Source: JAGQNK01 sp964573155
GTDB lineage: Bacteria > Patescibacteriota > Saccharimonadia > Saccharimonadales > JAGQNK01
NCBI GenBank assembly: GCA_964573155.1
Contig: CAZNIN010000031.1
Location: forward strand, 1-5,702
Direction: 5' to 3'
DNA: 5,702 nucleotides
Positions within the stretch are counted from its first letter, which is position 1. Each line of letters begins with the position of its first letter. The translations under genes were made by a program, and so were the position numbers. The notes beneath the pieces were generated by a model. It worked only from the letters and a program-made list of their open reading frames with translations. It did no database searches and was not told the origin of the DNA. Shown piece by piece: positions 1 through 5,702 of the stretch.

Positions 1-1134
1 GAAGTATAAGTCATGACCAGAACCGGAATAGGAAACTGGTAGACAAGTATGTCCTATGCTGTCCAGGTACTCACAATCTGCGACGTGATCGTTTGGTGTG
101 CCTGCGTATCCAGTATCGTCTTCATAGCTCGCAAACATCGACACAGGAGAGTATGAAGAACTAAAGGATTTGTAGCCTGTGAACTGTTCGAAAGATAATA
201 AGTCCTTCGAGAGAATGCTTGAAGAACCAAGCACGGCTTTCAGACCGGGGATGATAGGAAGTGGTTCGAGGTGTGTAAGCACACTGCTGATCTGGCCCCC
301 AGCAGACCACCCTGCCAGTCCCACTTTCGTTGTATCAATTTTATACGTATCTTTATGGCTGGCGAGATATTGATATGCTATGTAGATGTCTCGAGCACTT
401 TGGTTGTACAGGTTCGCATACACATCTAGCGCCGGTGAATCATCAGGATTAAGCACCGGGTTTTCACTATTATCCGGCGGTAGCATAGTGTAGTCGATGG
501 TTGCGGTTACATAGCCACGTTTGGCGAAATCAATAGCAGCGGACTCCTGTTGATACCTGTCCCCAATAATCCAGCCCCCTCCATAAACAAATATGATAAG
601 AGGTCGTTTACTCATGGTGTCACCAGATGGGCGGTATATATTTATTTTCAAATCTTTTGGCTCCTCGGTGTTGTCGACAAGACTGAGATTGCCGTCTTCT
701 CCAGATTCGAATTTCGTATGGTAGGTAGATTTGTACGTAATATCCTTTGTTGCTGTAATTTCATCGAAAACCAGATTTCTATAACGTCCTGCTGGGTAAA
801 GGGGTTCAGGTTCATTTTCTGAGCCGTTACCGGAGCCCCCCTTGTCGTTGCCCGAGATGATCTTCCTTATTGTTGTGATTACCTTGGTCGTTGAACTGTT
901 ATTCGGCGCATAGGCAGCTGTATAGTGTACTGAAGTGTCATTGCCGCCAGGTTTGTCTGCTTTTGGGTCATTTTCATTATTGGGGCTGTCGTCTATTTCA
1001 TTGTATCTTTCCGGTGTCGTAGCAACTGGATCGGCTGCAGGCGGATCTGATGATGGTTGGCGTAGAGACAGGACGAAACCAGAAAGGCCTACGCCTCCCA
1101 AGGCAACCATAATGACAATGAGTATTTTTTTCAC
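1..1134 (-). CDS. Membrane-anchored or secreted alpha/beta-hydrolase (esterase-like), C-terminus cut by window edge
   Basis: This frame is open for 378 codons from a GTG at 1134-1132 to the window edge, with no stop, so the C-terminus is missing. An in-frame TAG at 1164-1162 with no ATG, GTG or TTG after it makes this GTG the first usable start. Residues 1-24 are Met-Lys-Lys followed by a hydrophobic run, a signal peptide or N-terminal anchor without a lipobox Cys. Residues 26-112 are a Pro/Asn/Asp/Ser/Gly-rich linker. The hydrolase fold follows: a strand and oxyanion-hole motif YGGGW (184-188), the nucleophile elbow GWSAG (275-279, Ser277), a probable acid around Asp339/Asp340, and GSGHD with likely catalytic His374. 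Cys354 and Cys364 could form a disulfide outside the membrane. The family (BD-FAE/carboxylesterase-like hydrolases) cleaves esters; the substrate cannot be read from sequence. The usual His of HGGG is Tyr here. The next gene diverges. The fold is confident, the substrate unknown. Confidence 0.85.
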   Translation of the reverse strand, partial: MKKILIVIMVALGGVGLSGFVLSLRQPSSDPPAADPVATTPERYNEIDDSPNNENDPKADKPGGNDTSVHYTAAYAPNNSSTTKVITTIRKIISGNDKGGSGNGSENEPEPLYPAGRYRNLVFDEITATKDITYKSTYHTKFESGEDGNLSLVDNTEEPKDLKINIYRPSGDTMSKRPLIIFVYGGGWIIGDRYQQESAAIDFAKRGYVTATIDYTMLPPDNSENPVLNPDDSPALDVYANLYNQSARDIYIAYQYLASHKDTYKIDTTKVGLAGWSAGGQISSVLTHLEPLPIIPGLKAVLGSSSILSKDLLSFEQFTGYKSFSSSYSPVSMFASYEDDTGYAGTPNDHVADCEYLDSIGHTCLPVSYSGSGHDLYF

Positions 1135-1230
1135 CTTTTTGTTTAAGTCCGTTGCGTTGATCTATGCATACTATAACGCATATGTTAATATATGGTAAAC
1201 ACATTTTTAACAAAGAGGTGCAAGATAAAA
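1135..1230. promoter_or_regulatory. Divergent intergenic region with AT-rich promoter-like sequence
   Basis: These 96 bases separate two divergent genes and must contain both promoters unless transcription enters from elsewhere. On the minus strand, TTTACC (1199-1194), an 18-base spacer and TATAGT (1175-1170) make a plausible sigma-70-like promoter for the hydrolase, with a leader of roughly 30 bases. On the plus strand, TTGATC (1157-1162), 18 bases and TATGTT (1181-1186), or the TG-T-TAATAT extended -10 at 1183-1191, are candidates for the surface-protein gene. The two sets overlap, so they could compete. The palindromes TATGCATA (1163-1170) and CATATG (1179-1184) lie here but may simply reflect AT-richness. 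The boxes were matched by eye. Confidence 0.4.
1215..1220 (+). promoter_or_regulatory. Ribosome binding site that decides the start of the surface-protein gene
   Basis: GAGGTG lies ten bases before the ATG at 1231. The open frame extends up to an ATG at 1192, but that start would place 13 polar and basic residues before the signal peptide and would put this site inside the gene. Starting at 1231 gives a classical signal peptide with Lys residues at the N-terminus, so 1231 is preferred. Confidence 0.6.
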
Positions 1231-2706
1231 ATGAAAACCAAATCCAGGTTGCATGCTGTCGCATTTGCGATGTTGCTAGTAGCTTCACTATTTCTTTCAG
1301 CAACGGTTAACCATGCCGAGGCTGCAACGATCGCAATAACCAGTCCGATAACTAGCCAAGTCTTAGCTTCCGGCAATGTCATTGTGTCTGGTACGGCAAC
1401 TCCGAACGCGACGGTGATAGTTTATAAGGGGTCGAAACCAGTTGGCTCAGTTGCGTCTGATGGTTCTGGAGCATGGAGTCTGACCGTATCGGGGCTTGGT
1501 GCAGGTAGTCATACGCTCCGCGCTAAAGTGATTGATGATGACGGTTATGCATATTTTGCTGCAGCTGGTGGCACGAATTCTATCAACCGTTTGCGAATGA
1601 GTGACAACGCACTAAACCCAGGAGGTGGTGCTTGGCCCGTTACGACAACTGATGCTCGGCTCATACCGTCATCAATATACTCGAGCAATGGAACGAACTA
1701 TTTCTATGTGCCGGGAGATCCCGCTGCACTGCCTGGTAAGTTTGATCCGGATAATCCTCTTGATTTTGACGATGTTGCTGGCTATCCTGCCACTCCTGGA
1801 CTTTCTACAGGAGGATTTAATGAGAGCGGGACAAAATGGTACGGTGTAAATGCCGGTTCGGACAGTGTGTCTGTAGTTGATGTTGCGACGAATACACACG
1901 TAGTAACTATTCCTGTTGGTGATGAGCCCCAATCCTCACGCCTGGGTCCTGATGACAAATTCTATGTTTCTAATTCGGCTGATGGAACTATTTCAGTCAT
2001 TGATACAAATACTGATAGTGTGATAGACACACTGAACGTGACAAGTTGCCCTACATCAGGAAGCCTTGGGAACATGCTATTTCCCGAAGGTGAAGACTAT
2101 TTCTATGCAGCGTGTGCAGTGGACGGAGTGATATTTAAGCTAGACATTACCGATGGATCTCTAATAAGTACATTTGATATAAGTTCGCAGCATGGATCAA
2201 TTAGCTCTATGTTTGTCTCGCCAGACAATAAAAAGTTGTACATTTTCGGTATATTCGGTACGCCGTATGCTGACAACGCAGCAATCGTGGATGCGGCCAC
2301 TGGAGACGTCGAGCAAGTTATTACGTTATCCGGTGATACCTTTTCTGGTACTCTGAGTCCAGATGGTAAGTATCTTTATGTTGCAACACAAGGTAGTGCC
2401 TTTAATATGACAAATATAGATGTTGTTAGTACGACTACCGGGACAATAGTGGATACCATTGACACTTCAAGTGTTGGTACGCCAGGTGTGATTTCGTACG
2501 ATGAACCAAGTTCGGCAGTGTCACAAGTTTCATTTGTGCTAGGCAGTGATAGTGATGAAAGTGACTCCAGCGAAGATGATAGTCAGGAACTCGCTCAGAC
2601 GGGCTTTAGCCAAATAAGCGCAGTTATTGTTGCGACTGTTCTCGCGGGGCTGACGGTACTTATCGCACGGATACGCAAAGCTGTCCAGTATAGAATTTTG
2701 CGATAG
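1231..2706 (+). CDS. Secreted Ig-like / YVTN beta-propeller surface protein with LAQTG sortase-type anchor
   Basis: The product has 491 residues and is predicted to sit on the cell surface. Residues 1-31 form a signal peptide: basic start, hydrophobic core about 9-24, and an Ala-Glu-Ala cleavage site near 29-31. Residues 33-112 resemble a bacterial Ig-like domain, with alternating Val/Thr strands, DGSGAWS at 77-83 and a GSHTLRAKV strand. A Pro/Asp/Gly-rich stretch (113-195) leads to about five repeats of 40-46 residues starting near 204, 244, 290, 336 and 381. Their YVSNSADGTISVIDT-type pattern is typical of YVTN/NHL-like beta-propellers. Residues 439-451 are almost all Ser, Asp and Glu. The C-terminus has LAQTG (454-458), a hydrophobic segment (about 462-478) and a basic tail, the layout of a sortase substrate. 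Such proteins usually bind proteins or glycans; the ligand is unknown. Cys273 and Cys295 could pair. It diverges from the hydrolase gene. The architecture is confident, the function is not. Confidence 0.88.
   Translation: MKTKSRLHAVAFAMLLVASLFLSATVNHAEAATIAITSPITSQVLASGNVIVSGTATPNATVIVYKGSKPVGSVASDGSGAWSLTVSGLGAGSHTLRAKVIDDDGYAYFAAAGGTNSINRLRMSDNALNPGGGAWPVTTTDARLIPSSIYSSNGTNYFYVPGDPAALPGKFDPDNPLDFDDVAGYPATPGLSTGGFNESGTKWYGVNAGSDSVSVVDVATNTHVVTIPVGDEPQSSRLGPDDKFYVSNSADGTISVIDTNTDSVIDTLNVTSCPTSGSLGNMLFPEGEDYFYAACAVDGVIFKLDITDGSLISTFDISSQHGSISSMFVSPDNKKLYIFGIFGTPYADNAAIVDAATGDVEQVITLSGDTFSGTLSPDGKYLYVATQGSAFNMTNIDVVSTTTGTIVDTIDTSSVGTPGVISYDEPSSAVSQVSFVLGSDSDESDSSEDDSQELAQTGFSQISAVIVATVLAGLTVLIARIRKAVQYRILR
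2590..2604 (+). other. LAQTG sortase-type sorting signal in the surface protein
   Basis: These codons specify Leu-Ala-Gln-Thr-Gly at residues 454-458, followed by about 20 mostly hydrophobic residues and a tail with several Arg and Lys ending at the stop. In Gram-positive bacteria sortases cut such motifs between Thr and Gly and attach the protein to the envelope; the LAxTG variant is known for class E sortases. No sortase gene lies in this window, so processing is inferred. Confidence 0.72.
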
Positions 2707-2707
2707 C

Positions 2708-2727
2708 CAAGCGACAGCTTGTTTATT
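2708..2727 (+). terminator. Weak intrinsic terminator candidate after the surface-protein gene
   Basis: CAAGC (2708-2712) and GCTTG (2717-2721) can pair around a GACA loop, and TTTATT follows directly. The hairpin sits one base after the TAG stop. The stem has only five pairs and the T tract is interrupted, so termination may be partial. Confidence 0.4.
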
Positions 2728-2732
2728 CATCG

Positions 2733-2775
2733 TTGACTATTGTAATTGAAAACCATAACCGGTTACACTAGAAGT
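2733..2775 (+). promoter_or_regulatory. Possible pyk promoter overlapping a 10-bp palindrome
   Basis: TTGTAA (2740-2745), an 18-base spacer and TACACT (2764-2769) give a sigma-70-like arrangement that would start transcription only a few bases before the pyk ATG at 2781. A better -35 match, TTGACT (2733-2738), has no good -10 at normal spacing. The perfect palindrome TAACCGGTTA (2756-2765) overlaps the proposed -10 and could be an operator. No strong Shine-Dalgarno sequence is present; AGAAG at 2770-2774 is the nearest purine stretch. This fits a very short or near-leaderless mRNA. Matches are by eye and uncertain. Confidence 0.35.
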
Positions 2776-2780
2776 AATAT

Positions 2781-4226
2781 ATGAGTAAATCTACACACAA
2801 GGCACCAAATGTGCCAGTCAGTAAGTTCAAGCGAACCAAGATTATTGCCACAGTTGGTCCGTCAACGATGAAGTATGATTCCGTTCTGCAGCTGATAAAA
2901 GCTGGCGCGAACGGTATACGACTAAATTTCAGTCATGGAACCCACGCCGAAAAAGCAGAGCAGATTAAGTGGATACGTCAAGCTAGCCAAGAATACAGCA
3001 AGCCAGTGGCCATTATTCAGGATTTGCAGGGTCCAAAGATTCGACTGGGGGATTTCGAAGGAATAATCAACGTACAGACAGGTCAGAGTCTGATGTTCAA
3101 ATATGATGTCAATTATGAGCAAACCGGCTTTATTCCGACGCAGTATGACTTGAGCAAAAAAGTCAAACGCGGTGAGAGCTTGTATCTGTACGATGGCAAG
3201 GTCAAGGCGACCATAGTAAGTGTTTCGAGTGACGGAGTCGTGCATGCTCGTGCAGAGAATAGTGGCATTCTTATAAAGCGCAAGGGTATGAATTTACCAG
3301 ATACTGATTTCGCTGGCGATGTAATTACGCCAAAGGATAAAAAGGATATTGCTTTCGGTTCCGAGCATGACGTCGATTGGGTGGCGGTGAGCTTTGTGCA
3401 GACGGCCAATGATGTGAAGAGTCTGCGAAAGATACTGCGCAATCTCGGCAGTGACGCAAAGATTATGGCAAAAATCGAAACCAAGGCAGCTGTCGAGAAT
3501 CTGGAAGAAATTACACAAGAAGCCGATGGAGTTATGATCGCGCGTGGTGATTTGGCAGTCGAAACGTTGCCGGAGTCGGTGCCAATTATCCAGAGAAAAG
3601 TAATTGGCTTGGGGCTTAAGTACGCCAAGCCAACTGTAGTGGCGACACAAATGTTGGCGAGTATGACTGAAATGCCGGAGCCAACACGAGCGGAGGTGTC
3701 TGATGTCGCGACGGCAGTTATTGTGGGGGCAGACTGTGTAATGCTGAGCGACGAAACTGCAAATGGTCAGTATCCGATCGAAGCAGTAAAGGTCATGAAG
3801 CGCATCATCCTCTATACACAGGAAAACATGCCGGTGAAAGCGCTTTTCCCAGAAGATAGTGACAAAATACCCACTCGTCAGGAAGCAATCTGTACAGCTA
3901 TTATCAGATTGTCAGATGATGTAAATGCAAGAGCCATCGTTGCCGAGACGAAATCTGGCGAAACGGCGTTGCAGATTTCTGCGCGTCGACCCGACCGTCC
4001 GGTCATTGCCGTAACTTCGGAGTCAAGGGTAGCCCAACAGTTAGCAATCTGTTTTGGAACAAAAAGTTATGTACGTCCGGATAGTAAATACGCCGCAACC
4101 AAGCTGACCGACTGGCTACTCAAGGCCAAGGTGCTGCATGCGGGCGATATGGTGGTAACGGCATCTGGTCAGTACCCGGGCGTTGTCGGTACGACAGACA
4201 CCATCAAGGTCCGAGTCCTGGAGTAA
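2781..4226 (+). CDS. pyk: Pyruvate kinase, predicted K+-independent type
   Basis: This 481-residue protein transfers phosphate from phosphoenolpyruvate to ADP, giving pyruvate and ATP, the last cytoplasmic step of glycolysis. All family blocks are present: TKIIATVGPST (19-29), RLNFSHG (47-53) with the Arg/Asn/Ser that bind phosphate and metal, DLQGPKIRLG (81-90), the B domain (about 91-180), MAKIE (229-233) with catalytic Lys231 and metal ligand Glu233, ARGD with Asp257, ATQM with Thr289, PTRAEVSDVA (301-310), and a full C-terminal regulatory domain (about 355-481). The length is normal. Lys86 aligns with residue 117 of rabbit muscle enzyme; Lys there, with Leu82, Gln83 and Leu89, marks K+-independent pyruvate kinases. 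Differences from the common consensus include LAVE for LGVE, QMLAS for QMLES and LSDETA for LSGETA; none removes a catalytic residue. The ATG at 2781 places the first conserved block near residue 20, as usual. It lies 30 bases before pgk and probably heads that operon. Confidence 0.97.
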   Translation: MSKSTHKAPNVPVSKFKRTKIIATVGPSTMKYDSVLQLIKAGANGIRLNFSHGTHAEKAEQIKWIRQASQEYSKPVAIIQDLQGPKIRLGDFEGIINVQTGQSLMFKYDVNYEQTGFIPTQYDLSKKVKRGESLYLYDGKVKATIVSVSSDGVVHARAENSGILIKRKGMNLPDTDFAGDVITPKDKKDIAFGSEHDVDWVAVSFVQTANDVKSLRKILRNLGSDAKIMAKIETKAAVENLEEITQEADGVMIARGDLAVETLPESVPIIQRKVIGLGLKYAKPTVVATQMLASMTEMPEPTRAEVSDVATAVIVGADCVMLSDETANGQYPIEAVKVMKRIILYTQENMPVKALFPEDSDKIPTRQEAICTAIIRLSDDVNARAIVAETKSGETALQISARRPDRPVIAVTSESRVAQQLAICFGTKSYVRPDSKYAATKLTDWLLKAKVLHAGDMVVTASGQYPGVVGTTDTIKVRVLE

Positions 4227-4233
4227 GGACCGT

Positions 4234-4242
4234 AGGGAGGAG
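4234..4242 (+). promoter_or_regulatory. Strong but distant Shine-Dalgarno sequence for pgk
   Basis: AGGGAGGAG lies in the pyk-pgk gap, and an A-rich spacer of 14 bases separates it from the ATG at 4257. The usual spacing is 5-9 bases. An in-frame TAG at 4233-4235 and the absence of other start codons rule out an earlier start, so the long spacing is real for this sequence. Confidence 0.6.
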
Positions 4243-4256
4243 CAAACAAAAACAAC

Positions 4257-5543
4257 ATGAGCTTACACAAAAAAACAGTTCGAGATATTGACCTGAAGGA
4301 CAAGACCGTTTTGGTGCGTGTGGACTATAATGTACCGTTCGAGCATGGCAAGATAAGTGACGATTATCGAATTAGAAAATCATTGCCGACGATTCAATAC
4401 TTATTGCAACAAAATTGCAAAATAATTCTCTGTTCTCACTTGGGTCGTCCAGAATCAGCTGGCGACAAAACCGCTTCTTTGGAATCGTGTGCCAAACGCT
4501 TGGGTGAGCTGCTCGATAAGAAAGTTGCGTTTGCAAAAGATTGTATTGGGTCCGAAGCCCAGGCGGCTGTAGGTAATCTTAGGACGGGCGAGGTCGTGCT
4601 ACTTGAAAATTTACGGTACCACAAAGAAGAAGAGGCGAATGACAGGACATTCGCCAAAGAACTAGCCAGTCTTGCTGAGGTTTTTGTACAGGATGCTTTT
4701 GGCGTTGTCCACCGTGCACACGCTTCCACTGACGCAGTCACAAAATATCTCCCAAGCGTCGCCGGGTTACTCGTCGAAAAAGAAGTCAATACGATTGCAG
4801 ATGTTATCAAAAACCCTAAACGGCCGCTTATGGCGATAATCGGCGGCTCGAAGATCTCAGACAAGATTCATATTCTTGAGCGTTTTGTAGATATTGCCGA
4901 TTTCGTGGCAGTGGGTGGCGCAATGTCCAATACGTTTCTAATGGCTGCAGGTGTCGAAGTAGGGAAGAGCCTTGTTGAAAAAGATGAGATAGATCTCGCC
5001 GACGATATTATTGAAAAAGCGCGCGCCAAGGCTGAAAAACAGCCTTTTACATTCTATATTCCCCAAGACGGGGTCGTTGCCAAGAAAATTGACAGTCGAG
5101 TAAGGACACGGATTGTTGACTGGGATGCGCACGTTATCGCCAGTATCCAGAATTATCCTAAGCGCCCGCCGAGAGACTCTGGCCAGGTAGATGAAGATGA
5201 AATGATACTAGACATTGGCCCATTCTCTGGTGCCTTTATCGCAGGGGGCATGCAGCTTGCAAGTACGGTCGTGTGGAACGGTACAATGGGTGTCACTGAA
5301 ACAGACGGACTGCAGGGGCCGGTCGGTCCATTTGCTCACGGTACAGATATGATTGTTGATGCTATGCTTGGCGAGTATGGCCATAAACCTTTCACAGTCG
5401 TAGGGGGTGGCGACACGGTCGGATATCTGGAGGAGCGCATGCTGGTTGGCAACTTTGGTCATGTTTCTACTGGCGGTGGTGCTAGTATGGATTTGATGAG
5501 TGGCAGAAAGCTGCCAGGGGTGGAAGCATTACTTGATAAATAG
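4257..5543 (+). CDS. pgk: Phosphoglycerate kinase with a C-domain insertion
   Basis: Phosphoglycerate kinase moves phosphate from 1,3-bisphosphoglycerate to ADP, the first ATP-yielding step of glycolysis, in the cytoplasm. The N-terminal substrate domain carries the family signature VLVRVDYNVP (18-27), DYRIR with Arg38, SHLGRP (60-65), ENLRY with Arg120, and HRAHAS (152-157). The nucleotide domain carries GGSKISDK (196-203), the VVWNGTMGV block (338-346), GGGDT (383-387) and the C-terminal STGGGAS (404-410). The protein has 428 residues, about 30 more than a typical bacterial enzyme. The excess sits near 280-316, an Arg/Asp/Pro-rich stretch before the MILDIGP block, and looks like an in-frame insertion. 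The usual GPMGVFE is GTMGVTE; Glu348 remains for ribose contact. The gene follows pyk by 30 bases and precedes tpiA by 37, so the three probably share a transcript. The assignment is secure. Confidence 0.97.
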   Translation: MSLHKKTVRDIDLKDKTVLVRVDYNVPFEHGKISDDYRIRKSLPTIQYLLQQNCKIILCSHLGRPESAGDKTASLESCAKRLGELLDKKVAFAKDCIGSEAQAAVGNLRTGEVVLLENLRYHKEEEANDRTFAKELASLAEVFVQDAFGVVHRAHASTDAVTKYLPSVAGLLVEKEVNTIADVIKNPKRPLMAIIGGSKISDKIHILERFVDIADFVAVGGAMSNTFLMAAGVEVGKSLVEKDEIDLADDIIEKARAKAEKQPFTFYIPQDGVVAKKIDSRVRTRIVDWDAHVIASIQNYPKRPPRDSGQVDEDEMILDIGPFSGAFIAGGMQLASTVVWNGTMGVTETDGLQGPVGPFAHGTDMIVDAMLGEYGHKPFTVVGGGDTVGYLEERMLVGNFGHVSTGGGASMDLMSGRKLPGVEALLDK

Positions 5544-5552
5544 TGGTATACT
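5544..5552 (+). promoter_or_regulatory. Extended -10 promoter candidate before tpiA
   Basis: TGGTATACT matches a TG-N extended -10 element (TATACT, one mismatch to TATAAT) right after the pgk stop. No clear -35 box lies 17 bases upstream, which extended -10 promoters tolerate. Initiation near 5559 would leave a leader of about 22 bases. Read-through from pgk remains equally possible. Confidence 0.4.
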
Positions 5553-5580
5553 ACACAACAGATAATAAAGCACAAACACT

Positions 5581-5702
5581 ATGGCAAGCACACAAAAAAG
5601 AACTCTCGTCGTTGGCAACTGGAAACTTCATCTTAATGCGTCGCAAGCGAGCTTGTTGCTGCATCGACTACAGGAGCGGATAAAGATTTATCGTGATATA
5701 GA
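5581..5702 (+). CDS. tpiA: Triose-phosphate isomerase, N-terminal 40 codons only
   Basis: TPI interconverts dihydroxyacetone phosphate and glyceraldehyde 3-phosphate in glycolysis. The window ends after 40 codons and two bases, so most of the barrel, including the catalytic His and Glu, lies outside. What is visible is diagnostic: a strand TLVVGNWK (8-15) with the active-site Asn13 and Lys15, followed by LHLN and a helix containing ASLLLHRLQ. The family usually reads GNWKM at this site; Leu16 replaces Met. The ATG gives seven residues before the first strand, a normal length. No Shine-Dalgarno sequence is evident in the A/C-rich bases before it. It follows pgk by 37 bases. The pgk-tpiA order is widespread in bacteria, and some lineages fuse the two; here they are separate because pgk ends in TAG. 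Confidence 0.93.
   Translation, partial: MASTQKRTLVVGNWKLHLNASQASLLLHRLQERIKIYRDI

Noticed and set aside
550..822. A 90-codon plus-strand open frame
   Set aside because: It overlaps the conserved oxyanion region of the minus-strand hydrolase and resembles no known protein.
835..900. Apparent frameshift in the hydrolase gene near a run of six C bases (836-841)
   Set aside because: A miscount of the homopolymer gave an early stop; with all six bases the frame stays open from the GTG to the window edge.
1163..1186. TATGCATA and CATATG palindromes as operators
   Set aside because: Short AT-rich palindromes are expected in promoter DNA and there is no second matching copy to support a binding site.
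1192..1230. Upstream ATG extending the surface protein by 13 residues
   Set aside because: It would bury the signal peptide behind extra residues, and the ribosome binding site GAGGTG lies downstream of it.
3113..3628. A 171-codon open frame on the minus strand inside pyk
   Set aside because: It is antisense to highly conserved pyruvate kinase blocks, and its translation shows no recognisable domain; it is a shadow of the pyk reading frame.
4436..4864. A 142-codon open frame on the minus strand inside pgk
   Set aside because: It is antisense to conserved PGK motifs, and its Ser-rich composition is what antisense reading of such a gene yields.

Overview
The window looks like an ordinary, densely packed chromosomal stretch of a small-genome bacterium, most likely a Patescibacteria/CPR member and possibly Candidatus Saccharibacteria. 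That assignment is inference. It rests on the style of the glycolytic enzymes (a pyruvate kinase with Leu-Gln-Lys-Leu active-site positions, a phosphoglycerate kinase with an insertion, a TPI beginning GNWKLHLN), on weak or oddly spaced Shine-Dalgarno sites, and on a surface protein ending in an LAxTG-type sortase signal. The long reading frames stay open without in-frame TGA and the visible stops are TAG or TAA, so nothing suggests a recoded TGA.

Layout: (1) Positions 1-1134, minus strand, hold most of a membrane-anchored or secreted alpha/beta-hydrolase (esterase-like). It starts at GTG and its C-terminus runs off the left edge. (2) Positions 1135-1230 form a short AT-rich divergent intergenic region that must hold the promoters of both flanking genes. 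(3) Positions 1231-2706, plus strand, encode a signal-peptide-bearing surface protein: one bacterial Ig-like domain, about five YVTN-type beta-propeller repeats, an acidic Ser/Asp linker, and an LAQTG / hydrophobic / basic-tail anchor. (4) Positions 2707-2780 carry a small hairpin plus T-rich tract and a 10-bp palindrome close to the next start. (5) Positions 2781-5702, plus strand, form a glycolytic cluster: pyruvate kinase (pyk), phosphoglycerate kinase (pgk) and the first 40 codons of triose-phosphate isomerase (tpiA), with gaps of 30 and 37 bases. No stretch longer than 96 bases lacks a gene.

The three glycolytic enzymes act in lower glycolysis (TPI, then PGK, then pyruvate kinase) and are probably co-transcribed, possibly with an extra promoter just before tpiA. 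The two envelope genes are divergently arranged and may face the outside of the cell together, but nothing in the sequence links them biochemically. I found no RNA gene, CRISPR array, insertion sequence or other mobile element, and no convincing undescribed system. The best leads are the predicted K+-independent pyruvate kinase, the LAQTG-anchored propeller protein and the PGK insertion.
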